From positions 310,001 through 374,000 of the forward strand of contig CAVVVP010000004.1 in the NCBI GenBank assembly GCA_963751695.1: 64,000 nt of DNA, written 5' to 3'. Shown one piece after another: positions 52,179-60,230 of the stretch. The notes below the pieces were generated by a model that saw nothing but the letters and a program-made list of their open reading frames with translations, did no database searches and was not told the DNA's origin. The position numbers and the translations under genes are program-made. The stretch's first letter is position 1, and each line of letters begins with the position of its first letter. This DNA is from SZUA-22 sp963751695 (lineage in GTDB: Bacteria; Bacteroidota; Ignavibacteria; Ignavibacteriales; Melioribacteraceae).

Positions 52179-52403
52179 CTAAAGAAGTATTTTTCCGCTG
52201 CTTTTTCATCGTTTCAATTTCTTTCATGAATAAAAACATCATAAAAAAAAGAATAGTTCCTTACGTTTTACCTTACGTTCCAACTCCATAATTGCTGTGC
52301 TTCTAAAAACAACATAAGGTCTGTATCGGTAAGAGTCAAGCTTTGTTTTGGATAAGGCTGAGTTAGTTTTGGTGAAGCTGTTGAACTCCCACTCTAATCC
52401 ATA

Positions 52404-52429
52404 ATGAGCTCGCCAAATGACGAGCTCAT
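52404..52429 (-). terminator. hairpin downstream of the NTF2-like gene
   Basis: Nine-base perfect stem ATGAGCTCG / CGAGCTCAT with loop CCAAATGA, 37 bp beyond the stop of the gene at 52466. There is no T run, so terminator function is tentative. Its loop resembles that of the hairpin at 62442. The rest of 52179-52465 shows nothing else I can support. Confidence 0.4.
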
Positions 52430-52465
52430 AAATGACTGAGTGTTTATGATTTACCTTAATCAAAT

Positions 52466-52999
52466 TTAGGGAATAATTTCAGATATATAATGTTCGTGGT
52501 ATACTACATAAACCCAATTATCCCCTACTTTCTTGGCAACATTAGTCCAGGATTCAAGAAACATTTCATGCTCTCCACCATAAGCAAAATAATAAAATTT
52601 CTCCCACGTTGCTTTTCCTGCAGAATAAACCTCGTCGCCTAATCGAAATCGTCTAGCTTCAGTGATTGTTAATTCACGACTCTCAGTTTGGTTAATAATC
52701 CTTTCTACACGCATCTTCATAGCATCCCATCCATGCCCGGGCATTCCATTATCACGCACAAAAATAAAGTCTGGGCTATTCCAGAAACAGCTCATTACTG
52801 CATCGACGTCCCCAGCCCACATGCCATCCATTAATTTTTGCGCAAGGTCTTCAGCTGACTGCTCCCATGATTTACTTAAGCTTTGACCCTCTAAACTTTG
52901 CATATCAGATATGCTTTGAAGTGGCTGGCTGTCATTCTCACAGCTCACAAAAACTAGTGTCATTGAAAGCAATAAAATTAAAATTAGCTTGGTTTTCAC
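52466..52999 (-). CDS. SnoaL/DUF4440-like (NTF2-fold) lipoprotein
   Basis: A 177 aa exported lipoprotein; the leader ends in F-V-S-C. Residues about 45-170 have the NTF2-like pattern of DUF4440/SnoaL proteins (L-M-D-G-M-W-A-G-D-V-D-A-V-M-S-C-F-W near the start of the domain, W-V-Y-V-V-Y-H-E-H at the end). The start is GTG with AGGAGG upstream. The function of such exported domains is unknown. A decayed paralogue lies at 56109-56685, and both have a type C element upstream and a type A unit beyond it. Confidence 0.72.
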   Translation of the reverse strand: MKTKLILILLLSMTLVFVSCENDSQPLQSISDMQSLEGQSLSKSWEQSAEDLAQKLMDGMWAGDVDAVMSCFWNSPDFIFVRDNGMPGHGWDAMKMRVERIINQTESRELTITEARRFRLGDEVYSAGKATWEKFYYFAYGGEHEMFLESWTNVAKKVGDNWVYVVYHEHYISEIIP

Positions 53000-53170
53000 T
53001 TGAGCCTCCTAGTAAATATTATTAGAGTTTATTCTTTCTCTTGGGAAGTTCATTCCTTTGAGATAGTAAGCATTTCAATAGTGTCCGCAATTTTAAAGTT
53101 ATTGAAGAAGGTTATTCTAATACTCTCATTACGAATAATATCAATCCAGTCACATCTATAGGAGTATTGA

Positions 53171-53320
53171 TGAAACTTCACCAAATTCAAATCTATTTAA
53201 AATTGTTTGCCTTTTTGAGTCTGCATTACCTTGGGAGAAGCCCAATAGATGTGCAAGAGAAAATTCTAAAAGAGTAATTCAGAATGTTTCTCTCAAGGTG
53301 AAATTATGAATTTAACTTAA
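53171..53320 (-). repeat. type C element, copy C1 (putative structured 5' leader)
   Basis: The core at 53229-53298 starts (plus strand) CCTTGGGAGAAG and ends TTTCTCTCAAGG. The ends pair as a stem with one conserved A-C mismatch. Read on the minus strand it lies upstream of the NTF2-like lipoprotein gene (start 52999). A further conserved block, TGAAACTTCACC, begins at 53171. Orientation is inferred from the downstream genes of all four copies. Confidence 0.65.
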
Positions 53321-53504
53321 TAAAAGAAAAATTTATTATCAAATTAATTTGGTTGAAAGCAGCCAATAGAATACTACTCAGGATACCCTTAGACTTCGAT
53401 AAAAGAGCTCTTAGGACATGTTTAGTCTAAAGGATTATTTGTTATGGTTTTTCTTTGGATTGCTGTTAAACTTGGTTAGTTTAGTAATTTATTTTTCTCT
53501 TTGC

Positions 53505-53520
53505 TGTGATTAATATCACA
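53505..53520 (+). promoter_or_regulatory. CRP-like operator of type A unit A1
   Basis: TGTGATTAATATCACA, a perfect 16-bp palindrome of the TGTGA-N6-TCACA class. It ends 31 bp before the first hairpin of A1, as in A2 and A3. The -10-like TAAATT lies at 53541-53546. Confidence 0.65.
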
Positions 53521-53553
53521 ACAATAATTCTAGAATTTTGTAAATTGATAATT

Positions 53554-53648
53554 GTATGGATAGAACCCATCCATGCAATTGTGATGAGAAGTTTAGATGG
53601 TTCTTTTCATCTGATTTTGGGAAGCACTTAGTTGTGCTTCCCTTTTTT
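53554..53648 (+). ncRNA. type A small RNA, copy A1
   Basis: Putative small RNA of about 95 nt. A 10-bp hairpin (53552-53561 with 53569-53578) has loop AGAACCC. A second weaker stem (GATGAGAA with TTTTCATC) follows, then the terminator GGGAAGCAC-TTAGTT-GTGCTTCCC with six T (53619-53648). The start is inferred at G53554, exactly 41.5 bp from the operator centre. A1 lacks the middle arm of A2 and A3. No convincing open frame lies inside. Expression is untested. Confidence 0.6.
53619..53648 (+). terminator. intrinsic terminator of A1
   Basis: Nine-base perfect stem with TTAGTT loop and six T. The T run is only on the plus strand, while the flanking genes are on the minus strand, so it does not serve them. 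Confidence 0.9.
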
Positions 53649-53829
53649 ATTTTACTTTTTCGACAATCAATAAAAAATCGACTTTTGCTGTTGCACCCAT
53701 GGGCCTAAATGTAGGTTTAACATTCGGAATTATTGTTACAACTTCACCTTCTAAATTATTAAGAAAATCTTCTAATTTAACTTGGTCCTCATTCATTTTA
53801 ATTTGCAACCGATGAACCTTGTATTTCAT
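53647..53829 (-). CDS. small hypothetical protein, 60 aa
   Basis: I start at ATG 53829, seven bases after AAGGAG, giving 60 aa; a frame opening eight codons earlier lacks such support. The sequence begins M-K-Y-K-V-H-R-L and ends D-F-L-L-I-V-E-K-V-K, a short alpha/beta pattern like small DUF4177-type proteins, though not securely assigned. It follows the 149 aa gene by about 29 bp and is probably co-transcribed. Its stop lies at the T run of the A1 terminator. Confidence 0.55.
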   Translation of the reverse strand: MKYKVHRLQIKMNEDQVKLEDFLNNLEGEVVTIIPNVKPTFRPMGATAKVDFLLIVEKVK

Positions 53830-53857
53830 TTTAAGTCTCCTTTCTAATTTCACCCAA

Positions 53858-54307
53858 TTAAGAATTCTTCTCTTTTGATTTTTCTTTAGTTGAATCGTAT
53901 TGCTTAATCATATACATAGATTCACAGAAAGATTTAATCTTTTCTGATGGGTGATTCTCAATAATTGTTCTCATTTCATTACAGCATGATTCATCACCAA
54001 TCTGATAGAGACTCCATACTACCATTTGACAAACTTCCTCATTGTCAGATACTTTCATTTCTTTAACAAGTTCTTTGCTAACATCGTTAATCTTGTATTT
54101 ACCAGCTAAATATATGCTACTCATTTTCAATCCGTAGTTATCTGATTGTATACCATTCAGAATGTTAGCCTTTGCAATATCCGGCAATTCTATAAGTTGT
54201 TCAGATTCTGTTTGTGCTAAAAGTGAATTTGAGACTAAGAAGAATGTTAATACTAATAATCCAAGTAGTCTTGGAATGTTGCGATATGATTTATTTCCAG
54301 TAGCCAT
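53858..54307 (-). CDS. exported helical protein with HEAT-like repeats
   Basis: A 149 aa protein with a leader of about 32 residues (ending S-L-L-A-Q) and then short helical repeats. I-A-K-A-N-I-L-N-G-I, S-S-I-Y-L-A-G-K-Y and C-Q-M-V-V-W-S-L-Y-Q-I-G-D look like HEAT-type helices. The ribosome site is GGGGGG, six bases before ATG. It is probably a periplasmic binding or scaffold protein. The C-terminus is Lys/Glu-rich. No homologue is recognised. Confidence 0.55.
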   Translation of the reverse strand: MATGNKSYRNIPRLLGLLVLTFFLVSNSLLAQTESEQLIELPDIAKANILNGIQSDNYGLKMSSIYLAGKYKINDVSKELVKEMKVSDNEEVCQMVVWSLYQIGDESCCNEMRTIIENHPSEKIKSFCESMYMIKQYDSTKEKSKEKNS

Positions 54308-54329
54308 TTTAAACCCCCCAGTTTTTTTT

Positions 54330-54481
54330 ATGGTACTTATATTTAAAGACGCAAAAACCTTAAAAAAGTTTCTAAAAATAGTTTGACAGTAGCAAGTAAA
54401 TTAGAAGAAGGGAATCCTCTTGGGGCTAAGTTGGAAACAGTTTGCACTCTATTTGAACAATTGAATATATTAATCGTCTAA
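54330..54481 (+). pseudogene. remnant of an HTH (HipB-like) regulator
   Basis: Two short frames resemble pieces of a small XRE/HipB-like antitoxin or regulator. K-D-A-K-T-L-K-K-F-L-K is followed, after a shift and apparent internal deletion, by L-T-V-A-S-K-L-E-E-G and L-E-T-V-C-T-L-F-E-Q-L-N, as at the end of such an HTH domain. There is no intact gene and no toxin partner beside it. Tentative. Confidence 0.35.
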
Positions 54482-54518
54482 GACTCAAGACAACAAACTT
54501 CATAAAAGTGAGATAATT

Positions 54519-54920
54519 ATGAAATCTCTACTGATTAAGTTTTTGCTGCTTATTATATTGTTTTTGCTTTTCAACTGCACAGAAGAATCTCCTTCTACTC
54601 CACCAAAAGAACTTACTCTCCAAGAAAAACTTCAAAAAGCACTAGATGATGGTATGAAAAAATATGATGGGAAAGGCGTTTCTGTGGCCATCATGATGCA
54701 AGATGGAGAAATGTGGTCCGGGGTAAGTGGAATATCAGATGATGGTGTACCAGTAACTACTGATATGTTATTTAGTGCTGGAAGCATAACAAAAATGTTT
54801 ACTGCATGTACAATACTACAATTAGTTAAAGAAGAGAAAATTAGTCTTGATGATTCACTCACAAGTGGCTCCCGCCTTATCCAAATATTGATGATGATAT
54901 TACAATTAAACAGTTATTGA
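54519..54920 (+). pseudogene. beta-lactamase-family serine hydrolase, N-terminal part
   Basis: This frame of 133 codons has a lipoprotein leader ending L-F-N-C and the start of a class C beta-lactamase/esterase fold, with nucleophile motif S-I-T-K in F-S-A-G-S-I-T-K-M-F. After S-L-D-D-S-L the reading frame is lost. Adding one base near 54860 would continue as H-K-W-L-P-P-Y-P-N-I-D-D-D-I into the next frame. So the gene spans 54519-55645, about 376 aa when repaired, with one missing base; a real mutation or a sequence error. Confidence 0.82.
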
Positions 54921-55645
54921 ATCATACTAGCGGCATTTTTGATTTAGCAGAAAATTCCAATTTAATGCAATCAATTGTAAATGAGCCCAATAAAACTTTT
55001 ACTATGGAAGAAGTTGTTCAAAACTATACCTTGGCACCCTACTTTGCTAAAGGAACAGATTGGCATTACTCAAGTACAGGTTATTTATTACTTAGGATGA
55101 TTATAGAAAAGATTACAGATTCAGAAATCTCAACTCAATATAGAAATAGATTTTTTCAACCACTTGGAATGAATAATTCATACACAGCCCCAGAAGAAAT
55201 ATTTGATAATTTTGCGCAAGCGTGGTTAGACTTAGATGGTGATGGTAATTATGACAAACTTCCATTCCTTACCTCATTTTATAGCACTGCGGGAGGAGGA
55301 CTGTTTTGCACTGCAACTGATTTAGTTACTTGGGCTCATTCTTTATTTTTAAGAAGAAACGTAATCTCTGAACCATTGTATAGTCAGATGATAGAATTTC
55401 ACTCACCTTGCACAGGTGAATGGATGCTTGAAGGTTACGGACTTGGAGTTGAAAGATTTACTTCTGAGCTATTCAATAATCTCAATACTTGGGGGCATGG
55501 TGGTGATGCATTGGGGTATGCTGCTGCTTGCTGTTATCTCCCAGATTACAATGTTTGTTTTGCCATAATGGATAATACTCAAGAAGGTGAATCGATGTTT
55601 GTGATTAATGATTTACTTGCAATCATTCTGGAGAACAGTAATTAG
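54917..55645 (+). pseudogene. beta-lactamase-family serine hydrolase, C-terminal part
   Basis: The remaining 242 codons carry L-L-N-H-T-S-G-I, the second motif Y-S-S (usually Y-S-N) in W-H-Y-S-S-T-G-Y, and the third motif H-G-G in W-G-H-G-G-D-A-L-G. The active-site set is complete if the frames are joined. The frame opens at TTG with no ribosome site, which argues it is not an independent gene. It ends 56 bp before the operator of A2. Confidence 0.82.
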
Positions 55646-55701
55646 TCACGTCTTTGTAGCTGTTCAACTTAGTTAGTTTAGTAAAATTCTTTTCTGATTG
55701 C

Positions 55702-55717
55702 AGTGATTTGCATCACA
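55702..55717 (+). promoter_or_regulatory. CRP-like operator of type A unit A2
   Basis: AGTGATTTGCATCACA contains GTGAT-N4-ATCAC and ends 31 bp before the A2 hairpin, as in A1 and A3. The -10-like TATGTT is at 55738-55743. Confidence 0.6.
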
Positions 55718-55750
55718 AATAATTATTTGTAATTTGTTATGTTCTTAACT

Positions 55751-55884
55751 GTATGGATAGAACCCATCCATGCAATGGCTAGGATGAGAAGTTAGATGTT
55801 CTTCTCTTCCGACTTTGCTTCAGAGAGTGAGATTCTCACTCTTAAGCATCCTTTGGGGAAGCACTTAGTTGTGCTTCCCTTTTT
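55751..55884 (+). ncRNA. type A small RNA, copy A2
   Basis: Putative RNA of about 134 nt. Hairpin TGTATGGAT-AGAACCC-ATCCATGCA is first. The middle domain is closed by AGGATG/CATCCT, with arms AGAAG/CTTCT and GAGTGAG/CTCACTC. The terminator GGGAAGCAC-TTAGTT-GTGCTTCCC with five T follows. The inferred start G55751 is 41.5 bp from the operator centre. It is also positioned to end transcripts of the serine hydrolase, but its own operator and promoter argue for a separate unit. Confidence 0.6.
55856..55884 (+). terminator. intrinsic terminator of A2
   Basis: The same nine-base stem and TTAGTT loop as in A1 and A3, followed by five T. Confidence 0.9.
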
Positions 55885-55908
55885 AACTAAACATTTGTAA
55901 TTTCGATG

Positions 55909-55924
55909 TGTGACCCTCATCACA
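55909..55924 (+). promoter_or_regulatory. CRP-like operator of type B unit B1
   Basis: TGTGACCCTCATCACA: perfect TGTGA and TCACA half-sites around a six-base spacer. TATATT at 55947-55952 would be the -10 element for a start near 55958. Confidence 0.6.
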
Positions 55925-55957
55925 ACTAGGTTTGAATTGTTAATATATATTTAGAGT

Positions 55958-56018
55958 GACAATACGAACAATCTTTATTAAGGTGAGAAGAACTTGGCTG
56001 GGACTTCTCACCTTTTTT
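55958..56018 (+). ncRNA. type B small RNA, copy B1
   Basis: Putative RNA of about 60 nt ending in a strong terminator: GGTGAGAAG (55982-55990) pairs with CTTCTCACC (56004-56012), then six T. The loop contains CTTGGCTGGGA, shared with B2 at 60193. It lies between A2 and a minus-strand pseudogene, so it serves no visible upstream gene. Tentative as a gene, firm as a terminator. Confidence 0.5.
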
Positions 56019-56108
56019 ATTTTACTTCATCAAAATCTGTTCGCCTGTTATTATGCTTTGCCTTACGTTGGTGGAGCAGAATTGTTAGTATCTACCAGAT
56101 AATTTTAG

Positions 56109-56685
56109 TTATTCCATCCATGGAGGCCATGCGTCGCCGACTTCGCCTACCCAATGGGGATGATTTACTACAACTACCCATTTCCCCTTTACCTTTCTAG
56201 TAACATCAGTCCAAACTTCTTGAAACGAATTCGTCAGGAAGGCCATCAAAATCAGAACTTGGATAGCCATCGTTTCCATGTTGCCTGGCCAACAGAAAAC
56301 ACAAAATCCCCAAATCGAAAACGGCTAATTTCTTATTGATTTTCTAAATCGAGTTTTCCATAAGTGCAGTCATCATTTCCGATACACCTCCATAAATATT
56401 ATCCCAGCCACGAACAATAACTCCATCGTTCAAGTACAAGTATCGCATCTGGGCTGTTCCAGATGCACTTCCATAAAGGCATCGATGTCCAAATCAGCCA
56501 TCGCCTTCTTGTAAATTTTTCATTAAGGTCTTCAGCAGCTTGTCTGTCCCATGTTTTACTTAAACTTCGCCCCTCTAAATTTGGCATATCGGCCATACTT
56601 TGGAGTGGTTGACTTCTCATTCTCACAGCTCACAAAAACAAATGCTATTGAAATCATTAGAATTAAAATTAGCTTTGGTTTTCAT
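56109..56685 (-). pseudogene. decayed paralogue of the NTF2-like lipoprotein
   Basis: Similar throughout to the gene at 52466-52999 but broken by several frameshifts. The first comes within ten codons: an extra A in the lysine codon region after the ATG at 56685. Recognisable pieces include Q-P-L-Q-S-M-A-D-M, L-E-G-R-S-L-S-K-T-W and near the end G-K-W-V-V-V-V-N-H-P-H-W. A good ribosome site (GAGGAGG) remains. Confidence 0.8.
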
Positions 56686-56869
56686 TACTTCCTCCTCTTT
56701 AATAATATTATAATCTTATTACTTTTTCAAGGGATATTGATTCCCTTGAGATAGTATCTGTTTTATAAGCATCCTCTCTGTCATAAACTGTACTTCACAA
56801 GAAGAGAATGAATCTAACACTCTTGCTTTGTGATGGCTGGTAATATTCTTAAGCATTTATCTGAGTTTT

Positions 56870-57080
56870 GATGATATATCACCAATATTCCAATCTATTT
56901 AAATTGATTTAATGCCTTTTTAGATACAGATATTACCTTGGGAGAAGCACAACAGATATGCTGAGAGAGAAGTGCTAAGACTGTATGTCAAAACGTTTCT
57001 CTCAAGGAGGATTATAAAGGCAACTTAAGAATTAATATCAAGCTGTCAATTACTTTTAAGTTGCTAGTAGCAAGTGATTA
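56870..57080 (-). repeat. type C element, copy C2
   Basis: Core 56936-57007 with the same paired ends as C1. The right extension (to 57080) matches C3: CAACTTAA pairs with TTAAGTTG, then TTGCTAGTAGCAAG. On the minus strand a TATAAT sits just outside the stem. It lies upstream of the decayed NTF2-like gene. Confidence 0.65.
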
Positions 57081-57169
57081 AGAATCAACCTTTGCTTTGG
57101 ATTGAGACTAAGTTAGTTTTGTGGTAGCTGTTAGAATTTAAAGATATAATAATCTATTTTTCTCTTTGC

Positions 57170-57185
57170 TGTGATTAATATCACA
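57170..57185 (+). promoter_or_regulatory. CRP-like operator of type A unit A3
   Basis: TGTGATTAATATCACA, identical to the A1 operator, 31 bp before the A3 hairpin. The -10-like TAAATT is at 57206-57211. Confidence 0.65.
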
Positions 57186-57218
57186 ACAATAATTCTAGAA
57201 TTTTGTAAATTCTATATT

Positions 57219-57353
57219 GTATGGGAAGAACCCTCTCATACAATTGCTAGGATGAGGAGTTAGATGTTCTTCTCTTCCGACTTTGCTTCAGAGAGTGAGT
57301 TTCTCACTCTTAAGCATCCTTTTGGGAAGCACTTAGTTGTGCTTCCCTTTTTT
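57219..57353 (+). ncRNA. type A small RNA, copy A3
   Basis: Putative RNA of about 135 nt with the same order as A2. The first hairpin reads TTGTATGGGA-AGAACCC-TCTCATACAA (57217-57243); compared with A1 both arms have changed while pairing and loop are kept. Middle domain and terminator (57324-57353) follow. The flanking genes are on the minus strand, so this plus-strand unit stands alone. Inferred start G57219. Confidence 0.62.
57324..57353 (+). terminator. intrinsic terminator of A3
   Basis: Stem GGGAAGCAC / GTGCTTCCC with TTAGTT loop and six T, identical to A1. Confidence 0.9.
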
Positions 57354-57446
57354 ATTTTACTTCACTAGCACCAATTCTTATTTTCAAGACCGAAACTGTC
57401 CGATAAGCGCTAACGGGAAACAATCAAAGAGCATATTGATATACAT

Positions 57447-59912
57447 TTACTCATGCCCTATTGCATCAATTGGATTGGCAATTGCAGCCTTAATGGTTTG
57501 AGAACTTATTGTAAGCCATGCAATGATTAATGCAATAAAACCAGCCGCCATAAATGGCATTACAGTTATATCAATTCGATAAGCAAAATCCTCCAACCAA
57601 TTGCTCATGGCAATCCAAGCAAGGGGCCATGCTATTATATTGGCAAGTAAAATCCAAAGAGCAAATTCCTTAGAAAGTCGAAATACAATATTAGTGACCG
57701 AAGCGCCCAACACCTTACGTATTGCAATTTCCTTGATTCTCTGCTGAACAGTAAAAGAGGATAGTCCAAATAAACCAAGACATGCAATAAATATTGCTAA
57801 TGAAGAAAATATAACAAATATTTTTAGGGTAATAGTTTCCGATTTATATAGTGCATTATAATCTTCATCAAGGAATGAATATTCAAAAGGTTTGTATGGA
57901 ATAAATTTGAGCCAGGTATCTTCAATATACTTTATAGTCTCTGAGATATTATTGGGGGAAATTCTAACTGCTATATAGGTTCTTTCCCTATCATTCATAC
58001 CCATCACTAGCGGCTCAATCTTTTGATGCAATGATTGGTAATGATAATCTTTAATAACTCCAATAATATTTGAGTAGTGAACTTTCTTACCTGGAAAACC
58101 AATTTGTTTACCGACATAAGGTTTTTCGTAACCCAATGCCTTTGCACTTGCTTCATTTATTACAACTGAATGGAAAGGATTAGTTACACCTCGAATAAAA
58201 TAACTTCCCTCTACAAATTTTATATTCAGAGTTTCAGCAAAGTCAAAATCAGCAAAACAATAATTAATTGGATGACGCTCCTCCGAGGAAGCATTCTCAG
58301 GAACGATGTACCAGTGGAAATAATTATCACTTCCGGGAAGATGAGATGTGCCTGTTGCAGAAATAATATTCGGATTATGTTTTAATTCATTTTTAAATAC
58401 ATCGAGTACAGAAAAATTCCCTACTGAATCCTTTTCGGAGCCATCCGGATTTTGTCCTATAGCCCAACCCCGTTTAATAACAACAATATTATCCTTTTGA
58501 AAACCCAATCGCTTATTCTGAATATATTGCATTTGATTAAACATTATAAAGGTGGTGACAAATAGGAAAATCGAAATCATAAATTGAAATACAACAAGTA
58601 TGTTTCTTAAGGAAGGTAAAGCGCTGCTATTACTAACTTTAAAAAATCCTTTCAAAACTCTAACAGGTTGGAACGAGGCTAAGAAAAATGCAGGATAACT
58701 TCCTGCAAATAATCCTGTAAGTAAACTAATCAATAGAATACTCGGTAATACATACCAGTTTTCAAAATAGCCTGCCTCCAATTGCTTTCCAGCAATATTA
58801 TTAAAAGTGGGGAGTAAAATGACAATCAGTATTAAAGACAAGAGCATTGCAATGAATGTCAGCAAAATAGATTCAAAGAGAAACTGTTTTATTAGCTGAC
58901 TACGATTCGAGCCAAGGACTTTTCTAATTCCTACTTCCAAACTTCTTCCTGCAGCACGTGCAGTAGAGAGGTTCATATAGTTAATGCATGCAATAACCAC
59001 AATAAACAGCGCAAGCATAGAAAAAATATAAACGTACTTAATATCACTGTTTGGCTCAATCTCACCTTCAAGATGAGAATAAAGATGAATGTCAGTTAAT
59101 GGTTGGAGGAAGAAACCGATTTTATCTCCCGAGGCCTCATACTCTTCAAGAGATATGCCTAATCCGCGTTGTATATCCGGAGCAACGAATTTATTAATGA
59201 GAGCAGGAAACTTTGCTTCTAGTTGTTCAGGCGATGCATTCTTTTGAAGTACGATATAGTTGTACATATAGTTATTAAGCCAGAATTGTTTCCAACTCCA
59301 ATCCCACGAGGATAATGGTGATAACATTCCATAGTGAAAGTGAGAGTTTGGTTTTGGATTTTCAATTACCGCGGTTATTCTATAAGGTGTTTCATCCTCA
59401 AATGTAACAATTTGATTGATTGCCTCTGCTGTATTTTCAAAATATTTAAGTGCTACTTCCTCTGTTAGCACAAGAGTGTGGTCATCTTGCAGGGCGGTTT
59501 TAGGATTACCATGAATTATTGGGATTGAGAATACATCAAAAAAATTAGAGTCTACCCAAAAGAATCCCTTCTCATTAAAAACCTTCTCCTCATATCTGAC
59601 TAGCATATTCGGAGTATAATTCATTCGGGTTGCATGCCGGACCTCAGGGTATTCTTCCAACAAAGTTTCGCTCATCATTGATGATGTGAGTGCAGAGTTC
59701 ATTTCCTGTTCTCCTACAACTCCTTTTACTCCTACGCGGTATATTTGGTCTGCATTGTCAAAGTGTTTATCATAACTTAGCTCATCCATTACGAAGAGTA
59801 TTATTAAAAAGCAGCAGGTAATTCCGATTGTTAAATCGGCAATATTAATGAATGTGTAACCTTTATATCGATTTAAATTCCTAAGGATGATTTTAAAGTA
59901 ATTATTCCACAT
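57447..59912 (-). CDS. ABC transporter permease, MacB/FtsX type
   Basis: About 821 aa from the ATG at 59912. Two repeats each hold a MacB-type periplasmic core followed by FtsX helices. The first membrane segment is near residue 20, the first FtsX block (about 280-420) contains G-R-S-L-E-V-G-I-R-K-V-L-G, and a second set of helices near the end carries I-K-E-I-A-I-R-K-V-L-G. These permeases usually work with an ATPase and extrude lipoproteins, peptides or antibiotics, or transmit mechanical signals. No ATP-binding subunit is in the window, which is common for this subfamily in Bacteroidota. Confidence 0.9.
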   Translation of the reverse strand: MWNNYFKIILRNLNRYKGYTFINIADLTIGITCCFLIILFVMDELSYDKHFDNADQIYRVGVKGVVGEQEMNSALTSSMMSETLLEEYPEVRHATRMNYTPNMLVRYEEKVFNEKGFFWVDSNFFDVFSIPIIHGNPKTALQDDHTLVLTEEVALKYFENTAEAINQIVTFEDETPYRITAVIENPKPNSHFHYGMLSPLSSWDWSWKQFWLNNYMYNYIVLQKNASPEQLEAKFPALINKFVAPDIQRGLGISLEEYEASGDKIGFFLQPLTDIHLYSHLEGEIEPNSDIKYVYIFSMLALFIVVIACINYMNLSTARAAGRSLEVGIRKVLGSNRSQLIKQFLFESILLTFIAMLLSLILIVILLPTFNNIAGKQLEAGYFENWYVLPSILLISLLTGLFAGSYPAFFLASFQPVRVLKGFFKVSNSSALPSLRNILVVFQFMISIFLFVTTFIMFNQMQYIQNKRLGFQKDNIVVIKRGWAIGQNPDGSEKDSVGNFSVLDVFKNELKHNPNIISATGTSHLPGSDNYFHWYIVPENASSEERHPINYCFADFDFAETLNIKFVEGSYFIRGVTNPFHSVVINEASAKALGYEKPYVGKQIGFPGKKVHYSNIIGVIKDYHYQSLHQKIEPLVMGMNDRERTYIAVRISPNNISETIKYIEDTWLKFIPYKPFEYSFLDEDYNALYKSETITLKIFVIFSSLAIFIACLGLFGLSSFTVQQRIKEIAIRKVLGASVTNIVFRLSKEFALWILLANIIAWPLAWIAMSNWLEDFAYRIDITVMPFMAAGFIALIIAWLTISSQTIKAAIANPIDAIGHE

Positions 59913-59921
59913 TATAACCAC

Positions 59922-60190
59922 TCTAATTTATTAAATAATTGAAATGTTTTAAATTACTGTAATATTGTAAGTTCTGTTTTACTTTCAAACATTGTTTAGA
60001 ATGTAAGGAAATATTTATGTGCTGTCAATCATTATTGATCGCTAACAGCAAAGGATTAGTCTGTTGCTCAGCATGCCTTGAGACTTCCATAGAAGCGCTC
60101 TAAAGTAGTTCCTTTTGCTGTCTTAATGTGATAGCTTTTTGTTTTGCATCAGATTAAAATTTACTTGTAGATTTTAATAAATCACATTTT
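59922..60190. other. intergenic stretch without a supported gene
   Basis: No open frame of note. A possible hairpin, TGCTGT paired with ACAGCA around 60016-60049, encloses ATCA/TGAT. A single TGTGA half-site lies at 60127, where B2 would need its operator, but the second half is lost. I see nothing firmer. Confidence 0.3.
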
Positions 60191-60192
60191 AA

Positions 60193-60230
60193 GGTGAGGA
60201 GGCTTTGGCTGGGACTTCTCACCTTTTTTT
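60193..60230 (+). terminator. type B terminator hairpin, copy B2
   Basis: GGTGAGGAG pairs with CTTCTCACC around a loop with TTTGGCTGGGA, then seven T. Loop and stem match B1. It lies opposite the stop codon of the small FmdB-type gene. Whether an RNA is made upstream is unclear. Confidence 0.7.

Noticed and set aside
52239..52463. A 74-codon frame after the NTF2-like gene.
   Set aside because: TTG start, spans the inverted repeat at 52404-52429, has no ribosome site and no family-like pattern.
55994..56339. Two plus-strand frames near 56.0-56.3 kb.
   Set aside because: They run through the B1 terminator and the antisense of the decayed NTF2-like gene; no start signal or homology.
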